Assembly: GCF_002093665.1 (NCBI RefSeq)
Contig: NZ_MRWE01000005.1
Coordinates: 62,001 to 126,000, forward strand
Origin: Rouxiella badensis
Lineage (GTDB): Bacteria; Pseudomonadota; Gammaproteobacteria; Enterobacterales; Enterobacteriaceae
Reading direction: 5' to 3'
Length of the DNA stretch: 64,000 nucleotides
Made by a program: the position numbers and the translations under genes
Shown here: piece after piece, positions 8,431-17,445 of the stretch
How positions within the stretch are numbered: the first letter of the stretch is position 1
Layout of the letters: the number at the start of each line of letters is the position of its first letter
The notes under the pieces: model-generated
Told to the model about the DNA's origin: nothing
What the model saw: only the letters and a program-made list of their open reading frames with translations
The model's database searches: none

Positions 8431-9389
8431 TGGGAACACGAATGATATCTTTAGGTTATCGACTCGCTGGACTGAGTCTGTTGGCGGCACTTTCACTCTC
8501 ATCGCTGACCGCTCACGCGGCAGAAATCACACTGCGTATTGCGGATCAGAAAGGCAATATGCGCGCCCAGCTTGAGGCCGCTAATAAGCTGCAAAATTTG
8601 CCCTATAAGATTGAATGGTCTGAGTTCCCCGCCGCTGCCCCGCTCGCCGAGGCGCTTAACGCGCAGGCGGTGGACATTGGTGTGATTGGCGATGCGCCGC
8701 TATTGTTTGCCGAAGCGGCCGGTGCGCAAGTCAAGGCGATTGCCGTCGATAAGTCAGACGCTTACGGCACGGCGCTTATCGTGCGCGCCGACAGTCCGAT
8801 TCACAGCGCCGCCGACCTGAAAGGCAAAAGCATCGCCACCAACAAGGGATCGATTGGCCACTTTGTCGCGCTAAAGGCCTTAGCCTCTGCGGGCCTCACC
8901 GCCAAAGATGTGACCTTCAGATTCCTTCAGCCGAGCGACGCCAAACTGGCGCTGGTGCAGGGATCGGTTGACGTCTGGGCGACGTGGGAACCTTACACCG
9001 CCTTTGCCGAAACGCAGGACTCTCTTAAGGTGGCGGTAAACGGACGCGGATTGTGGTCGGGCAACAGCTTTATCGCCGCGACCGACCGCGCGCTGAATGA
9101 CAAGCAAAAACGCGCTGCCATTGCCGACTATGTGCAGCGACTTGCCGAGGCACAGGTGTGGGCGCACCAGCATCTGGATACTTACAGTCAGACGCTGTCG
9201 AAAATCATCGGCTTCCCGCCTGAGGCCGCCAGGCTGTCCTATGGGCGCAGCAACGCCCGCTGGCAGTCGCTCGATGACAAGACGATTGCGCAGCAGCAGC
9301 AGACCGCCGATTTTTACCAGCAGGCGGGATTATTGCCGGTAAGAGTTGACGTTAAAGGGACATTTGATCGGAGTTTTATCATTCAGTAA
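8424..9389 (+). CDS. Aliphatic-sulfonate ABC transporter substrate-binding protein, SsuA-like
   Basis: A 321-residue periplasmic binding protein. A signal peptide ends near TAHAAEI, and the NMT1/SsuA fold follows, with IGVIGDAPLLFAEAAG, KGKSIATNKGS and VDVWATWEPY. It should deliver a sulfonate or related compound to an SsuBC-type transporter, but no permease or ATPase gene lies here. The frame opens at 8424, inside the end of the monooxygenase gene. ATG 8442, preceded by GGGA at good spacing, is an equally possible start and gives a cleaner signal peptide. Confidence 0.86.
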   Translation: MVMGTRMISLGYRLAGLSLLAALSLSSLTAHAAEITLRIADQKGNMRAQLEAANKLQNLPYKIEWSEFPAAAPLAEALNAQAVDIGVIGDAPLLFAEAAGAQVKAIAVDKSDAYGTALIVRADSPIHSAADLKGKSIATNKGSIGHFVALKALASAGLTAKDVTFRFLQPSDAKLALVQGSVDVWATWEPYTAFAETQDSLKVAVNGRGLWSGNSFIAATDRALNDKQKRAAIADYVQRLAEAQVWAHQHLDTYSQTLSKIIGFPPEAARLSYGRSNARWQSLDDKTIAQQQQTADFYQQAGLLPVRVDVKGTFDRSFIIQ

Positions 9390-9412
9390 TGGCCTTAAAT
9401 GGCCATTGTTTT
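9388..9412 (+). terminator. Hairpin with T-tract after the sulfonate binding-protein gene
   Basis: The inverted repeat AATGGCC-TTAAAT-GGCCATT starts at the stop codon and runs into GTTTTAGG and then a longer T-tract. It is consistent with a modest intrinsic terminator. Confidence 0.6.
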
Positions 9413-9476
9413 AGGTTTCTTTTTTTGGGCAAGAGTGTGTGGCGTGTTTGCTGGGCGGCTGCCCTGGACCTGCTTT

Positions 9477-9526
9477 TTAGGTCAAAGGCACGCGCCTTGC
9501 GCGCTGGGCGCGTGCCCTTGACCTAA
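9477..9526. repeat. Long near-perfect inverted repeat (20-bp arms)
   Basis: The left arm (9477-9496, beginning TTAGGTCAA) and right arm (9507-9526, ending TTGACCTAA) are complementary at 19 of 20 positions, the exception being a G-T wobble. A ten-base GC-rich loop separates them. It lies between the convergent ssuA-like and cbl genes. It could act as a strong bidirectional terminator or be a copy of a REP/MITE-like dispersed palindrome. Confidence 0.85.
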
Positions 9527-9543
9527 GAAATTAAATTCAAACC

Positions 9544-10506
9544 CTAAATTTGATAATCAATCACCACGTCACTGTCGTTCTGCGGCTGTTTAAAGACTTT
9601 CTCTTTAATCTCATTGATCGACAAACTCTGATTACACAATTCAATAAATCGCCAGACATAGTTACGTTGTAACTGCGAACGCTTGAGGCCCAGCCAAACG
9701 GTGTTGGCTTCGAAAAGGTGCTCGGCGTTAATCAGTTGCAGACCCCGGTCACGGTCGGCGTCGAAGGCTTTATCCGCCAAAATCCCGACACCCAGCCCCA
9801 GCTCCACGTAGGTCTTGATAACGTCGGAGTCCTGCGCGCTGAGCACGATGTCCGGGTTAAGCCCGTGTTGCTCGAAGGCGCTGTCTATTCTCGAACGTCC
9901 GGTAATCCCCTGACGATAGGTCACCAGCGAGTATTCGGCGAGCTGCTGCAAGGTCACCGGCTGCTGGTCCAGCAACGGGTGGCCATCCGGCACCAGGATG
10001 GCGTGATGCCAACGGTAATACGGAAACGAGGCGACGGAAGGATCGTTGATGAGCTTCTCACTGGCGATCGCCACGTCGGCCTGACCACTGAGCAACATCG
10101 CCAGCACTTCCTGCGGCGAGCCCTGATGCAGCTCGAGACGCACGGCCGGATACACCGAACGAAACGCCTTAATAACCCTCGGCAGACTGTAACGCGCCTG
10201 AGTGTGCGTGGTCGCTATGGTCAATACACCCGCATCTTCTTTAGAGAAGATATCGGCCAGGCGACGGATATTTTGCGCTTCATTCAGAATACGCTCGGCG
10301 ACGGAAAGCAGTTCTTTGCCCGGCTCGGTCAAACCCAGTAACCGTTTGCCGCGACGAATAAAAATCTCAACCCCAAGCTCGTCTTCCAGTTCGCGGATAT
10401 GACGACTCACCCCCGACTGTGAAGTGAAAAGCATGTTCGACACTTCAGTCAGGTTGTAATTGCATCGCGCTGATTCCCGAATAATTTTTAGCTGTTGGAA
10501 ATTCAC
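9544..10506 (-). CDS. cbl: LysR-family regulator Cbl (CysB-like)
   Basis: A 320-residue protein nearly colinear with E. coli Cbl from MNFQQLKIIRE to the terminal IDYQI. It includes FTSQSGVSRHIRELEDELG (helix-turn-helix), TIATTHTQARYSLP and TYRQGITGRSRID (the sulfate/APS-binding region in CysB and Cbl). Cbl activates sulfonate and taurine utilisation genes when sulfate is scarce, and adenosine phosphosulfate is its anti-inducer. Its position next to an SsuA/SsuD pair makes these the probable targets, possibly with the rhodanese gene. It is convergent with the ssuA-like gene. Confidence 0.93.
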   Translation of the reverse strand: MNFQQLKIIRESARCNYNLTEVSNMLFTSQSGVSRHIRELEDELGVEIFIRRGKRLLGLTEPGKELLSVAERILNEAQNIRRLADIFSKEDAGVLTIATTHTQARYSLPRVIKAFRSVYPAVRLELHQGSPQEVLAMLLSGQADVAIASEKLINDPSVASFPYYRWHHAILVPDGHPLLDQQPVTLQQLAEYSLVTYRQGITGRSRIDSAFEQHGLNPDIVLSAQDSDVIKTYVELGLGVGILADKAFDADRDRGLQLINAEHLFEANTVWLGLKRSQLQRNYVWRFIELCNQSLSINEIKEKVFKQPQNDSDVVIDYQI

Positions 10507-10637
10507 CGTGAACCCCTAATTAGTTATACTTGCCTCTATTGTTACGTCCGTGTAACCAATAGGACAAATACGAAAAAAAAGTTACTTATGCTTTTTACTA
10601 ATAAGGGTTGTTTCTTTATGCCTTAAACGCGTGAGGA

Positions 10638-11585
10638 TTAGGCCGGTACTGGCGTGACTACCGGTTGTCCGCTGAAATGGGCGTTCAAGTTCTCGAGCAC
10701 CTGTTTCATCATGTTTGACATCGCCTCGGGAGAACGCCCCGCGACGTGAGGCGTAAGCACCAGATTCCCGGTGATGCCTACCAACTCTTCCGGCACCTCA
10801 GGCTCACCGGCAAGCACGTCAAGCGCCGCGCCAGCGATAGTGTGATTATTCAGACTCTCGATCACCGCCCGCGTATCAACCACCGTGCCGCGCGCAATAT
10901 TGATGAGATATCCCCGTGGCCCGAGTTCGCGTAGCACCTCGGCATCAATCAGATTGAGAGTCTCTTTCCCTCCCGGTGTCGCCACGACCAGATAGTCTGC
11001 CCAACGCGCCAGTGACTGACGGCTGTCAAAATATTGGTACCGGCTGTCTGCCACAGGACGGCGATTGAAATACCCTACCGGCATATCGAATCCTCCGGCG
11101 CAGCGATGAGCAATCTGCATACCTATATTGCCCAAACCAATGATGCCCAACTTTTTGCCAAACATGCCGGGGGTTACGATGCGCGAGCGCGCCCACTGCC
11201 CGGTGCGCACGCGATGGTCGAAGTCGGGAATATTGCGAGTGATGGCCAGCATCAGTGCCAAAGTGTGGTCGGCAACCGCTGAATTATTGGTACCGGGGCC
11301 GTGCGTCACCTGAATATTACGCGCTCTGGCAGCCGCTATATCAATCTGTTCAAAACCCACGCCCTGCGCGCAGATAATCTCGAGTTTGGGCATCGCGTCC
11401 ATCTGCTCGGCGGTGAGACCAATTGAACCCACGGTCAATACCGCGCGAATTTTTGCCGCGACATCGGCTGGCAGATTATTACGGTCTTTCGGCGTCAGTG
11501 CGAAATGCAGCGCAAAACCTGCGGCCTCATAGTGGGCCGGAAACCCGGCGTCCATCTCAAAATGACATAATAAATCGATTTTCAT
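10638..11585 (-). CDS. D-isomer-specific 2-hydroxyacid dehydrogenase (glyoxylate/hydroxypyruvate reductase type)
   Basis: A 315-residue NAD(P)-dependent dehydrogenase. The Rossmann motif is GIIGLGNIG, and the catalytic Arg (NIARGTVVD), Glu (AGEPEVPEEL) and His (LTPHVAG) are all present. It likely reduces glyoxylate, hydroxypyruvate or a similar 2-keto acid to the D-hydroxy acid. I start at 11585 because a GGGGG stretch sits at Shine-Dalgarno distance; the longer frame to 11672 is not needed. It stands alone between cbl and the debranching-enzyme gene, so its pathway is not indicated by context. Confidence 0.87.
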   Translation of the reverse strand: MKIDLLCHFEMDAGFPAHYEAAGFALHFALTPKDRNNLPADVAAKIRAVLTVGSIGLTAEQMDAMPKLEIICAQGVGFEQIDIAAARARNIQVTHGPGTNNSAVADHTLALMLAITRNIPDFDHRVRTGQWARSRIVTPGMFGKKLGIIGLGNIGMQIAHRCAGGFDMPVGYFNRRPVADSRYQYFDSRQSLARWADYLVVATPGGKETLNLIDAEVLRELGPRGYLINIARGTVVDTRAVIESLNNHTIAGAALDVLAGEPEVPEELVGITGNLVLTPHVAGRSPEAMSNMMKQVLENLNAHFSGQPVVTPVPA

Positions 11586-11849
11586 GAATGTCCCCCTTCG
11601 AAAATAACCGTCAGCAAAAAGGTGCGGTAAATCATTTTGTTGTGCACCCGATTGCGAGCAACTTCGCGTCAAAAATAGACAGGAAAAAAAGACTTAGCAG
11701 GCTATTAACTATCCTGTAACAACCTCAACTTGTACAGGATTTCGCCCAAAACATCTGTTTCAAGGTGCGTTTGTAAAACCAGCGTCTACACTCCAACTAT
11801 GCGCTTTGCAGATTTCTTGCTTGTTTACTCTCCTGGAGAACTATCAACG

Positions 11850-14123
11850 ATGGCCAAAGCCCCACCCAAAAAAGTTGTTAAACCCACGGCTTCAGTTACC
11901 CCTCCTATCAAACCTCAGGCGCAGGTCGATGTTGAAGTTACCGAGCAGGGTGTCCGCCTGATCCATCCCTACAGCGATGGTGAATTGGTTAAAAATTTCG
12001 ACAGCGGGCATAAAACGCGCGTCCGTGAGGGACTGCCAGTGCCTCTGGGCGCAACCTGGGACGGCCTCGGCGTAAACTTTGCGCTGTTCTCGGCGAACGC
12101 CACTAAAGTAGAACTTTGTCTGTTTAATGAAGAAGGCGAAGAGTATGACCGCATCGAATTGCCGGAGTATACCGACGAGGTCTGGCACGGTTATCTCCCC
12201 GATGCCCGGCCCGGCATGCTCTATGGTTACCGCGTTCACGGGCCTTATGCCCCGCACGACGGACACCGTTTTAATCCCGCCAAGCTGCTGTTAGACCCTT
12301 ATGCCAAGCAGATTGTCGGCGATTTAAAATGGGACGATGCCCTGTTTGCCTACGACATGGAAAGCGACAAAAAAGACCTGCATTTGGATGACCGCGACAG
12401 CGGACCCTTTTTACCGAAGTGTCGGGTTATCGATCCGGCGTTTTCATGGGCGCGCTCGCGTAAGAACCCGGTTCCCTGGGAAAAAACCATCATTTATGAG
12501 ACGCACGTTCGCGGTTACACTATGCGCCACCCCGCCGTGCCGGAGCACCTGCGCGGCACCTTTTCGGCCATGACCACCCCACAGATTGTCGATTACATTA
12601 AATCTCTCGGCGTGACTTCGATCGAACTGATGCCTATTCATGCATTCACCGACGACCGTCATTTGCAGGAAAAAGGGCTGCACAACTATTGGGGCTACAA
12701 CACGCTAAGCTTCTTTGCGCCGCATCCTCAATATATGGCAACGCACACCATCAACGAATTCAAGCAGATGATAGCCACCCTGCATGCCGCTGAAATCGAG
12801 GTTATCCTCGACGTGGTTTACAACCACACGGCGGAGGGCAACGAGCTTGGCCCAACGCTTTCTTTTAAAGGCATCGATAACGCCAGTTATTATCGTCTGA
12901 TGCCGGAAAACAGGCGCTACTACATCAATGATACGGGCACTGGCAATACGCTGAACCTCAGCCATCCACGCGTGCTGCAAATGGTGACTGACTCCCTGCG
13001 CTATTGGGCGACCGAGATGCAGGTTGACGGTTTCCGCTTCGACCTTGCCACCATTCTTGGCCGCGAAAGTTACGGTTTCGATGAAGGCTGTGGGTTCCTC
13101 GACACCTGCCGTCAGGACCCGATACTGAGCCAGTGTAAGCTGATTGCAGAGCCCTGGGACTGCGGGCCGGGCGGCTATCAGGTCGGTGGTTTTCCTCCGG
13201 GATGGGTGGAATGGAACGACCGCTTCCGCGATTCGGTACGAAAATTTTGGCGCGGCGACGAAGGACAGCTGGCCCAGTTTGCTACCCGTCTTTCCGGTTC
13301 GGCCGATATTTTCAACCATCGTGGGCGCAAACCTTACGCCTCGGTCAACTTTATTACCGCGCACGACGGTTTCACCCTCAATGACCTTGTGTCCTATCAG
13401 GACAAGCACAACGAAGAGAACGGGGAAGACAGCAAGGACGGAACCGACAACAATATTTCGGCCAACTATGGCGTCGAAGGCCAGACGGACGATCCTGCTA
13501 TCAATGAACTCAGGCTTCGGCAGATGCGAAACATGTTGGCGACGCTGTTTTTCTCGCAGGGAACGCCAATGTTGCTGGCCGGCGACGAGTTTGCCCGCTC
13601 GCAGAACGGCAACAACAATGCCTACTGCCAGGACACGCCAATTGCGTGGGTTAACTGGAATATCGAGGACAAAGGGCGTTCACTCATCCTCTTCACCTAT
13701 CGGTTGATTGCCCTGCGTGCCAGGTTTCCTATTCTGCATCGCGGTCGCTTCCTGACCGGTCAGGTGCATGAAAAACTGAATGTTAAAGACGTCAGTTGGT
13801 TCCAGCCGAATGCTGAAGAGATGAATGACGAAGCCTGGGGAGATGCGCACGCCAAGAGCATTGGTATGTTGCTGGACGGGCGCGCTCAGCCTACCGGTTT
13901 GACTCGCTATGGTTCACTGAGCACGGTACTTCTCCTGTTTAACGCGGCTCACGAGGACGTGGTGTTCTCGCTGCCTTCCGTGGCACACGGCGAAAGCTGG
14001 CGGCATATTCTCGACACCTACCAACCAGACGACATCAACGAGCGCAACTTCGAGTTTGGCAGTCAATACACCTGCCCATCACGCAGCGTGGTGCTGTTTG
14101 AATTGATGAGTCTGCCTAAATAA
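11850..14123 (+). CDS. glgX: Glycogen debranching enzyme, GlgX/isoamylase type (GH13)
   Basis: A 757-residue enzyme with an N-terminal CBM48-like domain (GATWDGLGVNFALFSANA), then the GH13 barrel. Catalytic regions are VDGFRFDLA (nucleophile Asp), LIAEPWDCG (acid Glu) and ITAHDGF. A YWGYNT signature and an AGDEFARSQNGNNNAY segment place it with the GlgX/TreX debranching enzymes, which hydrolyse alpha-1,6 branches of glycogen or limit dextrins. It is about 100 residues longer than E. coli GlgX (about 657) and has a Lys/Pro-rich N-terminal extension. No glg genes surround it, so it may be a second copy. The start at 11850 follows GGAG; a start at 11730 would add 40 unrelated residues. Confidence 0.85.
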   Translation: MAKAPPKKVVKPTASVTPPIKPQAQVDVEVTEQGVRLIHPYSDGELVKNFDSGHKTRVREGLPVPLGATWDGLGVNFALFSANATKVELCLFNEEGEEYDRIELPEYTDEVWHGYLPDARPGMLYGYRVHGPYAPHDGHRFNPAKLLLDPYAKQIVGDLKWDDALFAYDMESDKKDLHLDDRDSGPFLPKCRVIDPAFSWARSRKNPVPWEKTIIYETHVRGYTMRHPAVPEHLRGTFSAMTTPQIVDYIKSLGVTSIELMPIHAFTDDRHLQEKGLHNYWGYNTLSFFAPHPQYMATHTINEFKQMIATLHAAEIEVILDVVYNHTAEGNELGPTLSFKGIDNASYYRLMPENRRYYINDTGTGNTLNLSHPRVLQMVTDSLRYWATEMQVDGFRFDLATILGRESYGFDEGCGFLDTCRQDPILSQCKLIAEPWDCGPGGYQVGGFPPGWVEWNDRFRDSVRKFWRGDEGQLAQFATRLSGSADIFNHRGRKPYASVNFITAHDGFTLNDLVSYQDKHNEENGEDSKDGTDNNISANYGVEGQTDDPAINELRLRQMRNMLATLFFSQGTPMLLAGDEFARSQNGNNNAYCQDTPIAWVNWNIEDKGRSLILFTYRLIALRARFPILHRGRFLTGQVHEKLNVKDVSWFQPNAEEMNDEAWGDAHAKSIGMLLDGRAQPTGLTRYGSLSTVLLLFNAAHEDVVFSLPSVAHGESWRHILDTYQPDDINERNFEFGSQYTCPSRSVVLFELMSLPK

Positions 14124-14148
14124 CGTCCCTCTTCGAGCGAGCCCCTTC

Positions 14149-14174
14149 AACGCCCGGTTAGTACAACGGGCGTT
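14149..14174. terminator. Hairpin between convergent glgX-like and pbpG
   Basis: AACGCCCG and CGGGCGTT form an 8-bp stem around a ten-base loop, ending at the pbpG stop codon. The T-tract is short, so termination is plausible but not certain. Confidence 0.5.
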
Positions 14175-15025
14175 TACAGATTGCCGTGCATCAACCACGC
14201 CTTGAGCCCGAGCGCATCGTGATAATGCGAGTAACCGCGCGGCCCACCGGTTATCACCATCAGGACGTCCTGCCCCTTGATGCGGGTATAGATAATCAAA
14301 CAGTGTCCGGCCTGATCGGTATAGCCGGTTTTCTGTAGCACAATATTCCAGGTTTTATTGTTAATTAGCCCGTCAGAACTGCGATACACCAGCTGGCCGT
14401 GCCCCGGATGCACCACATCGCGTTTATCGGTCGAAAGCTGGCGGATAAGCGCATAGCGGTACGCGTGCTTGGCCATAATCGCCAGGTCATGCGCCGAGGC
14501 GGTGTTACGCGGGGTTAATCCGGTCGGATCGTAAAAATGCGTGTGGGTCATGCCATAGGCTCGCGCTTTACGATTCATCTGGCGAACAAAAGCACGGCGG
14601 CCGCCGGGATAGTAGCGACTGAGCGCGGCAGCGGCACGGTTCTCTGAAGACATCAGCGCGATGTGCAGCATGTCCTTGCGCGACAGCACAGAACCTATCG
14701 TTAAACGTGAATGCGTTAGCTTGAGCAAGTCTCTGTCGGCGGGCGTAACGGTGATTTTTTGCTTCAGCGACTGGTGGCTGTCGAGCACCACCATCGCGGT
14801 CATCAGCTTGGTTAGCGAGGCTATGGGGTAAGCACGGGTGGCGTTCTTTTGATACAGCACGCGACCGTTGGTGGCATTCATGACCAGTACCGACCGTGAA
14901 AGCATAGGGGGATAAACCTTGGCCGAGGCGCTGTAGGAAGTGACACACAGCAGGCTAAACAGCGGAACGGTGAGACGGGCAAATCCTGAACGAACAATGC
15001 GGGAAAAAAATGACATAACAACCAT
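14174..15025 (-). CDS. pbpG: D-alanyl-D-alanine endopeptidase PbpG (PBP7)
   Basis: A 283-residue periplasmic serine peptidase of the low-molecular-weight penicillin-binding protein class. After a signal peptide (cleavage near SASA-KV) come the three active-site motifs: SLTK (S70 to K73), SEN (127-129) and KTG near residue 235. PBP7 cleaves the D-Ala-mDAP cross-links of peptidoglycan and helps cell-wall remodelling. It is slightly shorter than E. coli PbpG (about 310). GTG, TTG and ATG starts within nine bases cannot be told apart; an ATG at 15016 also exists. Confidence 0.88.
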   Translation of the reverse strand: MVVMSFFSRIVRSGFARLTVPLFSLLCVTSYSASAKVYPPMLSRSVLVMNATNGRVLYQKNATRAYPIASLTKLMTAMVVLDSHQSLKQKITVTPADRDLLKLTHSRLTIGSVLSRKDMLHIALMSSENRAAAALSRYYPGGRRAFVRQMNRKARAYGMTHTHFYDPTGLTPRNTASAHDLAIMAKHAYRYALIRQLSTDKRDVVHPGHGQLVYRSSDGLINNKTWNIVLQKTGYTDQAGHCLIIYTRIKGQDVLMVITGGPRGYSHYHDALGLKAWLMHGNL

Positions 15026-15390
15026 AAGACGATTAAAAATGAATTAATGACTTCAACAACTCAGAGACCAACCAGCCGCATTCCTGAAGACGATGCAGGA
15101 GATCGTTTTATTGACGATACGCAGTAAAGCTCTCCCTGACGCCAAATAGTGCCCAACTTGGCAGAGGTGACCAAAAGGTAAATTGTAAAAAAATCGTTGC
15201 ATAGGGACGACAACCCCGCAGAATCAGGACTTTGTGTACCACTTTTAAGACACATCTTAGAAATAGCCAGTTCAGTTTACTTAACATCCGCAGTGGGATT
15301 CAAAACAAGACGTCGAGCCCCGGCAAAATACGCTCTCACAGGGGCTTGAGTCATGACAAGAATACGCAGGCTTGTAGAGATGGGTTACTT
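15026..15390. other. Intergenic region pbpG-apbE, nothing recognised
   Basis: These 365 bases hold the promoter side of pbpG and the 3' flank of apbE. A 64-codon reading frame on the minus strand (15061-15255) has no Shine-Dalgarno or family character and is not called. I see no clear hairpin with a T-tract. Confidence 0.5.
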
Positions 15391-16443
15391 TTATTTCTCG
15401 GCTTTGCGCAGATAGGCTTTGAACTGCGGGGTCATGGTAATTTTGAAGCCGTCTTTTTCCTTAGTGATCAAATACACCGCAAGATGCTCTTTTTCGGCCA
15501 ACGCCAGGGCTTTTTTAGTACCTAACACCATCAGGCCAGTATCCCAGCCGTCGGCCTCGAGTGCAGTCGGTGCAATCACCGTTGCCGAGACCAGTTTGTG
15601 GGTAATAGGGCGTCCGGTTTCGGGGTCGATGATGTGCGAGAGGCGCTTACCGTCCAGCTCATAGTAGTTGCGATAACTGCCCGAGGTGCTTATCCCCATC
15701 CCCTGCAGGTCAACAATGGCCTCCACCGCATCTTCTTTGTCGGTCGGTTTCTGGATAGCAACCTGCCACGGTTTGCCTTCAGGGTTTCTGCCGCGAGAAA
15801 CGACTGCGCCGCCCACGGAGACCAAATAGTTGCTGACACCGTTGCCCTCTACCAGTCTCGCAAGGTGATCGGTGGCATAACCCTCGCCAACGGTTGAGAG
15901 ATCAACGTACATATTGGCTTTGTCTTTCTGCAAATAGTCTCCGTCCACGGTCTCGATGACCTTGAGATGCGAAAGCCCAATCTCGGCCTTGGCGGCGTCT
16001 ATCTGCTCCTGGGTTGGCATCTTGACAGGCTCTTTGGTCGGGCCAAATCCCCAAAGATTGACCAGTGGGCCGACGGTAATGTCCATCTCGCCACCGGTCT
16101 TTTTGCCGATGCGCAGCGCAGTGACAATGGCGTCGGCCATGCCGGAGCTGACAGGCTGCGGATCGGTACCGTTATATTGGTTAAAGCGCGAAAGAACAGA
16201 GTCGTTCTTATAGGTTGAAAGCTCGTGGTCGTCTTCTTTCAGCTGGTCTTCAATCTGTTTGCGCAACTCCGGTTCGCGGCTTTTATCCAGCCCGACCATG
16301 CTGACGCGATAGTAGGTGCCCATGGTTTGACCGGAGATAACGACTGCCGACAGGCTTGGGCTGTTGGTTGGACCGCAGGCGCAAAGCAGCGCAGTTCCGC
16401 TCAGAACAAGAGAGGCAGGCAAAAGGTGGCGATTGAACAGCAT
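15391..16443 (-). CDS. apbE: FAD:protein FMN transferase ApbE (lipoprotein)
   Basis: A 350-residue lipoprotein with signal sequence and lipobox LLCAC. Family signatures present are TMGTYYRV near the mature N-terminus, GEGYATD, SGSYRNYYE, HIIDPETGRP and AWDTGLMVLG-like WDTGLMVLGT. ApbE moves FMN from FAD onto threonine residues of exported proteins such as NqrB/NqrC and RnfG, on the outer face of the inner membrane. No nqr or rnf genes adjoin it here. It is expressed alone, upstream of nothing on the same strand until pbpG. Confidence 0.93.
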   Translation of the reverse strand: MLFNRHLLPASLVLSGTALLCACGPTNSPSLSAVVISGQTMGTYYRVSMVGLDKSREPELRKQIEDQLKEDDHELSTYKNDSVLSRFNQYNGTDPQPVSSGMADAIVTALRIGKKTGGEMDITVGPLVNLWGFGPTKEPVKMPTQEQIDAAKAEIGLSHLKVIETVDGDYLQKDKANMYVDLSTVGEGYATDHLARLVEGNGVSNYLVSVGGAVVSRGRNPEGKPWQVAIQKPTDKEDAVEAIVDLQGMGISTSGSYRNYYELDGKRLSHIIDPETGRPITHKLVSATVIAPTALEADGWDTGLMVLGTKKALALAEKEHLAVYLITKEKDGFKITMTPQFKAYLRKAEK

Positions 16444-16577
16444 GTAAACTCACTTAGCAAAACGCAGGGTTAACATAGGGATAAATTAGGTAGGGCCAAG
16501 AGTATACAGTTTTTGTTAAACCCTGCGTTAACGGTGCCAACGCTTAAAATGTTACTTCCCGATTGTTTAATTTAGAT

Positions 16578-17153
16578 TTAACGACTGTGTTTGGCGTGCC
16601 TTTCCCAGTTCTCCTGCTTAGCCTGAGGCGATTTTTTAAGCGCGACATAGCAGGCTCCTGCCCCGCCGTCCTTGCCGGTTGCCACGCTGAAAGCCTGCAC
16701 CTCGTCAAGCTGCCTGAGCCATTTGGCGAGATAGCTGCGCACGATATTGGCATGGCTCTCGTCATGCCTGCCACGGCCGTGAACGATCAGCAAGGTGCGT
16801 AGATTCTGCGCCTGTGCCTGCAGAAAAAAGCTAAACAGTTCCTGACGACAGGTCTCGACCGGTTTGCGGAGAAGGTTAAGGCTGGCTTCGAGCGGATATT
16901 TCCCCTGACGCAGCTTATCCAGGACGCCCTGCTGCACGCCCGCCTGCTTATATTCCAGCGGTTCGGCGCAGTCGATGACGTCAAGAAAGCCGGTAGTCAG
17001 AATATTTTCAGGTTCAGTTACGTCCGGCGTCTGAGGCCGTGCCGCTTTTTGATGGTTTTTGAGGTAAACCACCTGATTGTTATCTGAGAGTTTGTGGACG
17101 CCGGCCATTTCCTGTGAAAACAGAAAATCATCATTTTCATCATCATTTTTCAT
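16578..17153 (-). CDS. smrA: Smr-domain DNA endonuclease SmrA (YdaL)
   Basis: A 191-residue protein with a C-terminal Smr domain. VHGRGRH carries the conserved HGxG motif, preceded by the LNLLRKPVETCRQEL helix and followed by GGAGACYVAL. The size and acidic N-terminus (MKNDDENDDFLF) match E. coli SmrA, which has nicking activity in vitro. I start at ATG 17153 because GGGAGG lies six bases upstream; the GTG two codons earlier has no room for a ribosome site. It is divergent from the glucosylglycerate operon. Confidence 0.87.
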   Translation of the reverse strand: MKNDDENDDFLFSQEMAGVHKLSDNNQVVYLKNHQKAARPQTPDVTEPENILTTGFLDVIDCAEPLEYKQAGVQQGVLDKLRQGKYPLEASLNLLRKPVETCRQELFSFFLQAQAQNLRTLLIVHGRGRHDESHANIVRSYLAKWLRQLDEVQAFSVATGKDGGAGACYVALKKSPQAKQENWERHAKHSR

Positions 17154-17445
17154 CGTCACCCTCCCGACGTTTTATTAGATTTTCACGTTCTCAAACCTGG
17201 CCGGCACCCTGAAGCGGTGACGGTCAGGCTTAAGAACTGAGTGTATAGAAAAAAGTGCAGGCTGCAATATCCTGCCCGACCGCTCTCACCGCTTCAAAGA
17301 TAAGAATCATATAACTCCCTGTTCCACAGTCTGTTATTTATCGCTCAAAAAAATGGCTTATTGATTTAGGGCTATACTTAGGCCCTGGAGTGGAATAATT
17401 CTGATGCTTGGTCGTTTCTGTTTCCATTCATTTTGAGGAGAAATG

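Noticed and set aside
15061-15255. 64-codon minus-strand frame between pbpG and apbE
   Set aside because: No Shine-Dalgarno, Ser/Cys-rich composition without domain character, and nothing in context to support it.
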